Positions 45,868 through 51,633 of a stretch of DNA of 51,633 nt are shown one piece after another (position 1 is the first letter of the stretch; each line of letters opens with the position of its first letter). The stretch comes from Crenobacter luteus (GTDB taxonomy: Bacteria > Pseudomonadota > Gammaproteobacteria > Burkholderiales > Chromobacteriaceae). A program made the position numbers and the translations under genes. The notes beneath the pieces are model-generated. The model did no database searches, had not been told where the DNA came from, and worked only from the letters and a program-made list of their open reading frames with translations. Location of the stretch: the NCBI RefSeq assembly GCF_004345725.1, contig NZ_SLXG01000019.1:1-51633 (forward strand), written 5' to 3'.

Positions 45868-46236
45868 TTACAGCACTTCCGGAGCGAGCGACACGATCTT
45901 CATGAATCGCTCGGTACGCAGTTCGCGGGTCACCGGGCCGAAGATGCGGGTGCCAATCGGCTCAAGCTTGGTGTTGAGCAGCACGGCGGCGTTGCTGTCG
46001 AACTTGATCAGCGAACCGTCCGGACGACGCACGCCCTTGGCGGTGCGCACAACCACAGCGTTGTACACGTCGCCCTTCTTGACGCGACCGCGCGGCGCGG
46101 CGTCCTTGATGCTCACCTTGATGATGTCGCCCACGCTTGCGTAGCGACGCTTGGAGCCGCCCAGCACCTTGATGCACATAACCGAGCGCGCACCAGTGTT
46201 GTCTGCGACCTCAAGCATGGTCTGCATTTGAATCAT
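45868..46236 (-). CDS. rplN: 50S ribosomal protein L14
   Basis: A 122-residue protein: [42 protein letters not shown] and [26 protein letters not shown]. The frame is open upstream to 46275, but ATG 46236 matches the family N-terminus exactly and has GAGAAAGG upstream. It is the first gene after the S10/spc boundary and has its own promoter. Confidence 0.98.
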   Translation of the reverse strand: MIQMQTMLEVADNTGARSVMCIKVLGGSKRRYASVGDIIKVSIKDAAPRGRVKKGDVYNAVVVRTAKGVRRPDGSLIKFDSNAAVLLNTKLEPIGTRIFGPVTRELRTERFMKIVSLAPEVL

Positions 46237-46411
46237 GAGATTACCTTTCTCTCCAACTTCATCCGTCACTTTCATCCGGCCACGGCGCCAGTTGCAGCGC
46301 CGGAACCTAGATGAAACGCCGCTATAGCAATGCTACGCGGCGTATCAAACGGCCAGTCTTGGAGCCCGTCAGGGCAGAATCCCGCCCAGAGGATTAGGCG
46401 GGAAAATGGCC
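46237..46411 (-). other. Structured leader between the spc promoter and rplN
   Basis: About 170 bases of untranslated leader. It can fold into successive hairpins: TCCCGCC at 46380-46386 with 46397-46403; GCCC/GGGC within about 46363-46375; and ACGCCGC 46316-46322 with 46337-46343, with an inner TAGC/GCTA pair. None is followed by a T-run. Such a leader is a candidate site for ribosomal-protein feedback, but no known L14/S8 site was recognised. Confidence 0.5.
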
Positions 46412-46440
46412 ATTATACAGAGGGGTCACCCCCTCTGCAA
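46412..46440 (-). promoter_or_regulatory. Internal promoter of the spc section with palindrome in the spacer
   Basis: On the minus strand TTGCAG (46440-46435), a 17-base spacer and a perfect TATAAT (46417-46412), starting four bases after the rpsQ stop. An 8-bp inverted repeat (46418-46425 with 46430-46437) with a four-base loop fills the spacer. It could be an operator, or the remains of a terminator of the S10 section. Confidence 0.7.
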
Positions 46441-46443
46441 GCT

Positions 46444-46707
46444 TTACACTTGGCGAGCCTTCTCGACCAGTGCGGTTACCACCCACGATTTCGTCTTCGA
46501 GAGCGGGCGGGATTCGCTGATCACCACCACGTCGCCTGCGCGATACTCGTTGTTTTCGTCGTGTGCGTGGAATTTCTTGGAACGACGGATCACCTTGCCG
46601 TAGATCGGGTGCTTCACTTTGCGCTCGACCAGCACGGTTACGGTTTTATCCATCTTGTCGCTGACCACTTTGCCGGTCAGCGTGCGGACCACCTTGGTTT
46701 CGCTCAT
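46444..46707 (-). CDS. rpsQ: 30S ribosomal protein S17
   Basis: OB-fold primary binder of 16S rRNA, 87 residues: [44 protein letters not shown] and [18 protein letters not shown]. Last gene of the S10 section; one base from rpmC. Confidence 0.98.
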   Translation of the reverse strand: MSETKVVRTLTGKVVSDKMDKTVTVLVERKVKHPIYGKVIRRSKKFHAHDENNEYRAGDVVVISESRPLSKTKSWVVTALVEKARQV

Positions 46708-46708
46708 C

Positions 46709-46897
46709 TTAAACCGCCTTTTCTTTCAGAACAGTGCGAACGCGCGCGATGTCACGACGCACCTTGCTCAGTTCACTGGTCTTGGCGAGCTGCTGGGTAG
46801 CATGTTGCATACGCAGCGCGAACTGGGCCTTGAGCAGGCTCAGCAGTTCTACCTTCAGCTCGTCGACGGTTTTAGCTCTCAGTTCGGACGCTTTCAT
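46709..46897 (-). CDS. rpmC: 50S ribosomal protein L29
   Basis: Small helical protein at the exit tunnel, 62 residues: [31 protein letters not shown] and [14 protein letters not shown]. Its ATG overlaps the rplP stop by one base (TAATG). Confidence 0.98.
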   Translation of the reverse strand: MKASELRAKTVDELKVELLSLLKAQFALRMQHATQQLAKTSELSKVRRDIARVRTVLKEKAV

Positions 46898-47313
46898 TAC
46901 TGGCCTACCTGTCTATTTACAAACACAGTCGGGATCGGCAACTTGGCTGCGGCCAAACGGAAAGCTTCACGAGCGAGTTCCTCGTTGACGCCATCCATTT
47001 CATACAGCATCTTGCCAGGCTGGATTTCAGCCACGTAGTACTCAGGGCTACCCTTACCGTTACCCATACGCACTTCGGCCGGCTTCGAGGAGATCGGCTT
47101 GTCCGGGAACACGCGGATCCAGATGCGGCCGCCACGCTTGATGTGACGGGTCATCGCACGACGAGCCGCCTCGATCTGGCGCGCGGTCAGACGGCCTCGG
47201 CCAACCGCTTTCAGACCGAAATCGCCGAAACTGACCTTGTTGCCACGGGTGGCAATACCCGTGTTACGGCCTTTCTGCTGTTTACGGTACTTGAGTCTAG
47301 TTGGCTGCAGCAT
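46897..47313 (-). CDS. rplP: 50S ribosomal protein L16
   Basis: Peptidyl-transferase-centre protein of 138 residues from ATG 47313 ([17 protein letters not shown]); a start three codons earlier is less family-like. [29 protein letters not shown] is diagnostic. Overlaps rpsC by 17 bases. It holds the only exact uptake-like repeat copy in the ribosomal block (47196-47205), read Val-Gly-Arg with CGA. Confidence 0.97.
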   Translation of the reverse strand: MLQPTRLKYRKQQKGRNTGIATRGNKVSFGDFGLKAVGRGRLTARQIEAARRAMTRHIKRGGRIWIRVFPDKPISSKPAEVRMGNGKGSPEYYVAEIQPGKMLYEMDGVNEELAREAFRLAAAKLPIPTVFVNRQVGQ

Positions 47314-48001
47314 TTCGACCACCTGCCTTTCTGGATTTCTTCTCCGGAGCCGCCGGCACGGCCTGAACCTGACCCGGCTTCAGCTCACCCTTGTACACCC
47401 ACACCTTGATACCGATGATGCCGTAGGTGGTCTTCGCTTCCGAGGTCGCGTAGTCCACGTCGGCGCGCAGGGTGTGCAGCGGCACACGGCCTTCGCGATA
47501 CCATTCGGTACGGGCGATTTCGATGCCGTTCAGACGACCCGAGGACATGATCTTGATGCCCTGGGCGCCCATGCGCATCGCGTTCTGCATCGCGCGCTTC
47601 ATCGCACGGCGGAACATCACGCGCTTCTCGAGCTGCGAGGCGATGCCGTCGGCGATGATCTGCGCATCGATCTCGGGCTTGCGCACTTCTTCGATGTTCA
47701 CGTGCACCGGCACGCCGAGACGCTTTTGCAGCTCCTGCTTCAGCAGCTCGATGTCCTCACCCTTCTTGCCGATCACGACACCCGGACGGGCGCTGTGAAT
47801 GGTGATGCGGGCGGACTTGGCCGGGCGCTCGATGGTCACGCGACCCACGGAAGCGTGAGCGAGGCGCTTTTTCAGAAATTCGCGAACTTCGATGTCCTGC
47901 TTCAGCATGCCTGCGAAATCGAGGGAATTCGCAAACCACTTCGAGGACCAGTTCTTGTTGACAGCAAGACGGAAACCCGTCGGATGAATCTTCTGACCCA
48001 T
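47297..48001 (-). CDS. rpsC: 30S ribosomal protein S3
   Basis: mRNA-entry protein of 234 residues: [23 protein letters not shown], a KH domain with [26 protein letters not shown] sequence near 65-85 (here SARITIH, VVIGKKG), and [23 protein letters not shown]. The C-terminal tail is basic and alanine-rich. Overlaps rplP. Confidence 0.98.
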   Translation of the reverse strand: MGQKIHPTGFRLAVNKNWSSKWFANSLDFAGMLKQDIEVREFLKKRLAHASVGRVTIERPAKSARITIHSARPGVVIGKKGEDIELLKQELQKRLGVPVHVNIEEVRKPEIDAQIIADGIASQLEKRVMFRRAMKRAMQNAMRMGAQGIKIMSSGRLNGIEIARTEWYREGRVPLHTLRADVDYATSEAKTTYGIIGIKVWVYKGELKPGQVQAVPAAPEKKSRKAGGRNAAAN

Positions 48002-48011
48002 TGCTTACCCC

Positions 48012-48341
48012 TTAATTGCCCACGACCAGCGTGATGTGGCAGGTCTGCTTTTCGATACGGTTGCCGCGACCTTTGGCGCGGGCCGTAAAGCGCTTCAGGC
48101 TCGGACCCTTGTCCACGAACACGGTGGCCACTTTCAGGGTATCGATATCCGCGCCCTCGTTGTGCTCGGCGTTGGCGATCGCCGACTCCAGCACTTTCTT
48201 GAGGATGGCAGCACCTTTTTTCGGGCTGAAGGCCAGGATGTTCATTGCCTGATCGACCGGCTTGCCGCGAACGAGATCAGCCACCAGGCGGCACTTCTGG
48301 GCCGACAGGCGAGCGTTGTACAGTTTTGCAGAGACTCTCAT
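48012..48341 (-). CDS. rplV: 50S ribosomal protein L22
   Basis: Tunnel-lining protein of 109 residues: [50 protein letters not shown] and the hairpin region [24 protein letters not shown]. Between rpsS and rpsC. Confidence 0.98.
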   Translation of the reverse strand: MRVSAKLYNARLSAQKCRLVADLVRGKPVDQAMNILAFSPKKGAAILKKVLESAIANAEHNEGADIDTLKVATVFVDKGPSLKRFTARAKGRGNRIEKQTCHITLVVGN

Positions 48342-48350
48342 CGCATCACC

Positions 48351-48629
48351 TTATTTCTTCTTCGCCTTCTTATCGGCCGCGTGGCCTTTGAAGGTACGAG
48401 TCAGCGAGAATTCACCCAGCTTGTGACCCACCATGTTCTCGGAAACGTAAACCGGAACGTGGGTACGGCCGTTGTGAACCGCGATGGTCAGACCGATGAA
48501 GTCCGGCAGGATGGTGGAACGGCGCGACCAGGTCTTGATCGGACGCTTGTCGTTGCTTGCCCGCACGGCGTCGACCTTCTTCAACAGGTGCAGATCAACA
48601 AACGGGCCTTTTTTCAGCGAACGTGCCAT
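48351..48629 (-). CDS. rpsS: 30S ribosomal protein S19
   Basis: Head protein of 92 residues: [43 protein letters not shown] and [25 protein letters not shown]. Between rplB and rplV. Confidence 0.98.
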   Translation of the reverse strand: MARSLKKGPFVDLHLLKKVDAVRASNDKRPIKTWSRRSTILPDFIGLTIAVHNGRTHVPVYVSENMVGHKLGEFSLTRTFKGHAADKKAKKK

Positions 48630-48636
48630 GTGTCAA

Positions 48637-49470
48637 TTACCCTTTGTTCGAGAAGCGACGGCGCACGATCATGTTGCTCGTACGCTTGTTGCGACGGGTA
48701 CGGTAGCCCTTAGCAGGCGTACCCCACGGGCTAACCGGCACGCGGCCTTCGCCGGTCTTACCTTCACCACCACCATGCGGGTGATCGATCGGGTTCATCG
48801 CGGTACCGCGAACGGTCGGACGGATGCCGCGCCAGCGGTTCGCACCGGCCTTGCCGATCTTGCGCAGGCTGTGCTCTTCGTTGCCGACTTCGCCGACGGT
48901 GGCACGGCAATCGACGTGCACCTTGCGGATCTCGCCGGAGCGCAGACGCAGCTGGGCGTAGGCGCCTTCGCGAGCCAGCAGCATCACCGAAGCACCGGCC
49001 GAGCGCGCCAGCTGGGCGCCCTTGCCCGGCTGCAACTCGACGCAGTGGATGGTGGTACCGACCGGAATGTTGCGGATCGGCAGGGTGTTGCCCGCCTTGA
49101 TCGGCGCTTCCGAACCCGACAGCAGCACGGCGCCGACCTTCACGCCACGCGGGGCGATGATGTAGCGGCGCTCGCCGTCGGCGTAGCACAGCAGCGCGAT
49201 GTGCGCGGTGCGGTTCGGGTCGTACTCGAGACGCTCGACCTTGGCCGGGATGCCGTCCTTGTTGCGACGGAAGTCCACGATACGATAGTGGTGCTTGTGA
49301 CCACCGCCCTTGTGGCGGGTGGTGATGCGACCATTGTTGTTACGACCGGCCGTCGAGTTTTGCTTGTCGAGCAGCGGGGCGTAGGGCGCGCCTTTGTGCA
49401 GGTCGGGATTGACAACCTTCACCAGGCCACGACGGCCAGCGGACGTCGGTTTTACTTTTACGAGAGCCAT
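48637..49470 (-). CDS. rplB: 50S ribosomal protein L2
   Basis: Core protein near the peptidyl-transferase centre; 277 residues. [50 protein letters not shown] and [14 protein letters not shown], which includes the conserved functional histidine. Between rplW and rpsS. Confidence 0.98.
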   Translation of the reverse strand: MALVKVKPTSAGRRGLVKVVNPDLHKGAPYAPLLDKQNSTAGRNNNGRITTRHKGGGHKHHYRIVDFRRNKDGIPAKVERLEYDPNRTAHIALLCYADGERRYIIAPRGVKVGAVLLSGSEAPIKAGNTLPIRNIPVGTTIHCVELQPGKGAQLARSAGASVMLLAREGAYAQLRLRSGEIRKVHVDCRATVGEVGNEEHSLRKIGKAGANRWRGIRPTVRGTAMNPIDHPHGGGEGKTGEGRVPVSPWGTPAKGYRTRRNKRTSNMIVRRRFSNKG

Positions 49471-49482
49471 GCTCTATCTCCC

Positions 49483-49788
49483 TTACTCGGCAGCAGCCGG
49501 AGCGGTCAGGTCGATCTCTTGACCCGGCACCAGGCTGACGTAAGCCTTTTTCCAGTCCTTGCGGCGGCCGAAACGTTGGCCGAAACGCTTGGTCTTGCCC
49601 TTGACGTTCACGGTACTGACACCCTGAACCTTCACGTTGAACAGCAGTTCAACGGCAGCTTTGATCTCCGGCTTGGTGGCGTCGCCAGCCACGCGGAACA
49701 CCACTTGCTGGTTCTTCTCAGCGACCAGGGTGCTCTTTTCGGAAACGACCGGAGCAAGGATAACTTGCATCAAACGTTCTTGATTCAT
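49483..49788 (-). CDS. rplW: 50S ribosomal protein L23
   Basis: Exit-tunnel docking protein for SRP and trigger factor; 101 residues from ATG 49788 ([19 protein letters not shown]), which overlaps the rplD stop as ATGA and has GAGGAG eight bases upstream. A GTG two codons earlier is less likely. [27 protein letters not shown] is typical L23. Confidence 0.97.
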   Translation of the reverse strand: MNQERLMQVILAPVVSEKSTLVAEKNQQVVFRVAGDATKPEIKAAVELLFNVKVQGVSTVNVKGKTKRFGQRFGRRKDWKKAYVSLVPGQEIDLTAPAAAE

Positions 49789-50405
49789 GCCCACTGCTCC
49801 TCAAACTGCTTCACGGCATCGCGGGTCATCACGACCTTCTTGAAACGCACCAGGCTGTACGGGTCAGCTTGCTGAGCCTCGATCACCAGAACGTTCGGCA
49901 GGTTGCGCGACGAGAGATAGAGGTTTTCGTCCAGCTCTTTGGTGATGAACAGTGCCTGATCGACGCCCAGGGTCTTCAGCTTGGCAGCGAATTCCTTGGT
50001 TTTCGGGCTGTCGACCGCCAGGTCGTCCACGACCACCAGACGCTCTTCACGCACCAGCTGCGACAGGATGGTCGCGATACCGGCACGGAACATCTTGCGG
50101 TTCACCTTCTGGCTGAAATTCTCTTCCGGGCTGTTCGGGAACGCACGGCCACCACCACGCCACACCGGCGACGAAGTCATACCGGCGCGGGCACGACCGG
50201 TACCCTTCTGACGGAACGGCTTCTTGGTGGAGTGCTTCACCTCGGCGCGGGTCAGCTGGGCACGGTTGCCGCTGCGCGCGTTGGCGAGGTAGGCGGTCAC
50301 CAGCTGGTGAACCAGGGCTTCGTTGTAATCACGACCGAACAGCGCGTCGGATGCCTGCAGGCCTTCGACGGCCTGACCTTGGGTATTGATAACTTTCAGT
50401 TCCAT
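49785..50405 (-). CDS. rplD: 50S ribosomal protein L4
   Basis: Tunnel protein of 206 residues that represses the S10 operon in E. coli: [43 protein letters not shown] and [29 protein letters not shown] 50405 overlaps the rplC stop (TGATG); the GTG codon before it is disregarded. Confidence 0.97.
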   Translation of the reverse strand: MELKVINTQGQAVEGLQASDALFGRDYNEALVHQLVTAYLANARSGNRAQLTRAEVKHSTKKPFRQKGTGRARAGMTSSPVWRGGGRAFPNSPEENFSQKVNRKMFRAGIATILSQLVREERLVVVDDLAVDSPKTKEFAAKLKTLGVDQALFITKELDENLYLSSRNLPNVLVIEAQQADPYSLVRFKKVVMTRDAVKQFEEQWA

Positions 50406-51049
50406 CACGCACCCGCCTTAACACTAGGACGCACGACCACGTTGCCATTGGTGGCGCCCGGAACGGCACCTTTCACCAGCAGCAGCTGACGTTCCGCGTC
50501 AACGCGAACGATCTCGAGGCACTGCACGGTCGACTTGACGTTACCGTACTGACCTGCCATGCGCTTACCCGGGAACACGCGACCCGGATCCTGCGCCTGA
50601 CCGATCGAACCCGGCTTGTTGTGCGACACGGAGTTACCGTGCGACGCGCGGTTGGAAGAGAAGTTGTGACGCTTGATCACGCCCGAGAAACCCTTACCCT
50701 TCGAGGTGCCGGTCACGTCGACCAGTTGACCCACGGCAAAGACTTCAACGGACAGGGTGTCGCCGGCCTTGAACTTCGACAGCTCTTCGGCGGAAAGGGC
50801 GAACTCTTGCAGCACGCTGGCTGCCTCGACGCCAGCCTTGGCGAAGTGACCCGCCTCGGCTTTGTTGACGCGGTTAGCCTTGCGGGTGCCGAATGCAACC
50901 TGAACGGCGGTGTAACCGTCGGTTTCGGCGGTTTTGATTTGCGTGACGCGATTGGCGGACATGTCCAGCACCGTCACCGGAATGGAAGCACCATCCTCGG
51001 CAAAGACGCGGGTCATGCCGACTTTGCGACCGACAAGACCAAGACTCAT
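50405..51049 (-). CDS. rplC: 50S ribosomal protein L3
   Basis: Assembly-initiator protein of 214 residues: [51 protein letters not shown] and [29 protein letters not shown] precedes the ATG. A 149-base gap with a terminator-like hairpin separates it from rpsJ, unlike the tight spacing of the rest of the operon. Confidence 0.98.
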   Translation of the reverse strand: MSLGLVGRKVGMTRVFAEDGASIPVTVLDMSANRVTQIKTAETDGYTAVQVAFGTRKANRVNKAEAGHFAKAGVEAASVLQEFALSAEELSKFKAGDTLSVEVFAVGQLVDVTGTSKGKGFSGVIKRHNFSSNRASHGNSVSHNKPGSIGQAQDPGRVFPGKRMAGQYGNVKSTVQCLEIVRVDAERQLLLVKGAVPGATNGNVVVRPSVKAGA

Positions 51050-51096
51050 GGTTATTTCCTTTTGCAGGTGCCGATTACGATTGACCGGCAGACTCT

Positions 51097-51134
51097 AAAA
51101 CAAAAGCGGACTCGCCCGGAAAGGGCGAGTCCGC
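51097..51134 (-). terminator. Intrinsic terminator or attenuator between rpsJ and rplC
   Basis: Perfect 12-bp GC-rich stem (51106-51117 with 51123-51134), five-base loop, and TTTTGTTTT (51097-51105) on the minus strand. It lies 65 bases after the rpsJ stop and about 50 bases before the rplC ATG. In the 51135-51198 stretch upstream I found no convincing promoter. It may uncouple tuf-rpsJ from the rest or act as an attenuator. Confidence 0.85.
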
Positions 51135-51198
51135 AACTCTATCACGAAAAACTCAAGCGTCGCAAGCACTTACACCTCACGACGCCGTCGTTCCGCGA

Positions 51199-51510
51199 TT
51201 ACTGCAGCTTGATCTCCACATCGACGCCAGCCGGCAGGTCGAGCTTCATCAGCGCATCGACGGTCTTGTCGGTCGGGTCGACGATGTCCATCAGGCGCAG
51301 GTGGGTGCGGATTTCCAGCTGGTCGCGCGAGGTCTTGTTCACGTGCGGCGAACGCAGCACGTTGAAACGCTCGATCTTGGTCGGCAGCGGCACCGGACCC
51401 TTGACCACGGCGCCGGTGCGCTTGGCGGTCTCGACGATTTCCTGGGCGGAACGGTCGATCAGGTTGTAGTCGAAGGCCTTCAGGCGGATGCGGATTTTCT
51501 GGCTCTGCAT
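51199..51510 (-). CDS. rpsJ: 30S ribosomal protein S10 (NusE)
   Basis: Small-subunit protein of 103 residues, also the transcription antitermination factor Nus[53 protein letters not shown] and [27 protein letters not shown]. It follows tuf by 12 bases, so the two are probably co-transcribed. Confidence 0.98.
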   Translation of the reverse strand: MQSQKIRIRLKAFDYNLIDRSAQEIVETAKRTGAVVKGPVPLPTKIERFNVLRSPHVNKTSRDQLEIRTHLRLMDIVDPTDKTVDALMKLDLPAGVDVEIKLQ

Positions 51511-51522
51511 GTCGGTCTCCGA

Positions 51523-51633
51523 TTAGGCGATGATCTTGGCAACCACGCCGGCGCCGACGGTACGACCGCCTTCACGGATGGCGAAGCGCAGACCTTCTTC
51601 CATGGCGATCGGCGCGATCAGCTCGACGCTGAA
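51523..51633 (-). CDS. tuf: Elongation factor Tu, C-terminal fragment at window edge
   Basis: The last 36 residues of EF-Tu before the stop at 51523-51525: the readable end includes [21 protein letters not shown] and AKIIA. The gene continues past the window end, so it is incomplete only because of the window. Position before rpsJ is the standard str-S10 junction. Confidence 0.95.

Overview
The window looks like a chromosomal segment of a high-GC betaproteobacterium, most likely of the order Neisseriales outside the genus Neisseria. This is inferred from protein resemblance (MiaB, the ribosomal proteins, WlbA/WbpD/WbpE), from the gene order miaB-phoH-ybeY-corC-lnt, and from an uptake-sequence-like repeat. 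I had no database, so the genus is open. No integrase, transposase, phage gene or CRISPR array was seen.

Layout. (1) 57-2854: a minus-strand potABC polyamine ABC importer. (2) 3207-6748: ompW, ubiD, yggL and a LysE/RhtB exporter. (3) 6933-22692: a long minus-strand cell-surface glycan or protein-glycosylation cluster, read from wlbA down to a wbpM/pglF-type dehydratase. Many neighbouring genes overlap by 1-4 bases. It encodes parts of two sugar-nucleotide pathways: a diacetamido-uronic acid branch (wlbA, wlbB/wbpD, wbpE) and a dehydratase/aminotransferase/phosphoglycosyl transferase branch resembling bacillosamine-type pgl systems. It also has three glycosyltransferases, an acyltransferase and a Wzx-like flippase. 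No Wzy polymerase or ligase is visible. Unrelated or unexplained genes sit inside it: a short GlpD-like FAD enzyme, phnA, alaX, an AT-richer lipoprotein gene and a REP-like repeat. (4) 22770-28783: a spermidine-synthase-like protein, ttcA, a pteridine reductase, an exported unknown, a MidA-type methyltransferase, tRNA-Met, a HugZ-like protein and a GNAT acetyltransferase. (5) 29076-34283: miaB, phoH/ybeZ, ybeY, corC/ybeX and lnt. (6) 34582-37411: a dCache chemoreceptor and an EamA exporter. (7) 37592-51633: the ribosomal S10-spc-alpha superoperon on the minus strand, from the tail of tuf to rplQ, including secY, infA, rpmJ and rpoA.

Main discovery. A 10-base word, GTTGGCCGAG (reverse complement CTCGGCCAAC), occurs at least 29 times by eye. 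Nine copies are the longer 13-mer AAGGTTGGCCGAG. Copies lie in both orientations, in all six reading phases of genes that share no sequence, and as inverted pairs between genes, one with a terminator-like U-tract. This is how DNA uptake sequences behave in Neisseriaceae, but the word differs from the GCCGTCTGAA family. I propose it as a candidate new DNA-uptake dialect. It is almost absent from the ribosomal block.

Regulatory points. A strong intrinsic terminator lies between rpsJ and rplC. The spc section has its own promoter just upstream of rplN, with a perfect inverted repeat filling most of its spacer. A U-tract hairpin stands directly before wlbA.
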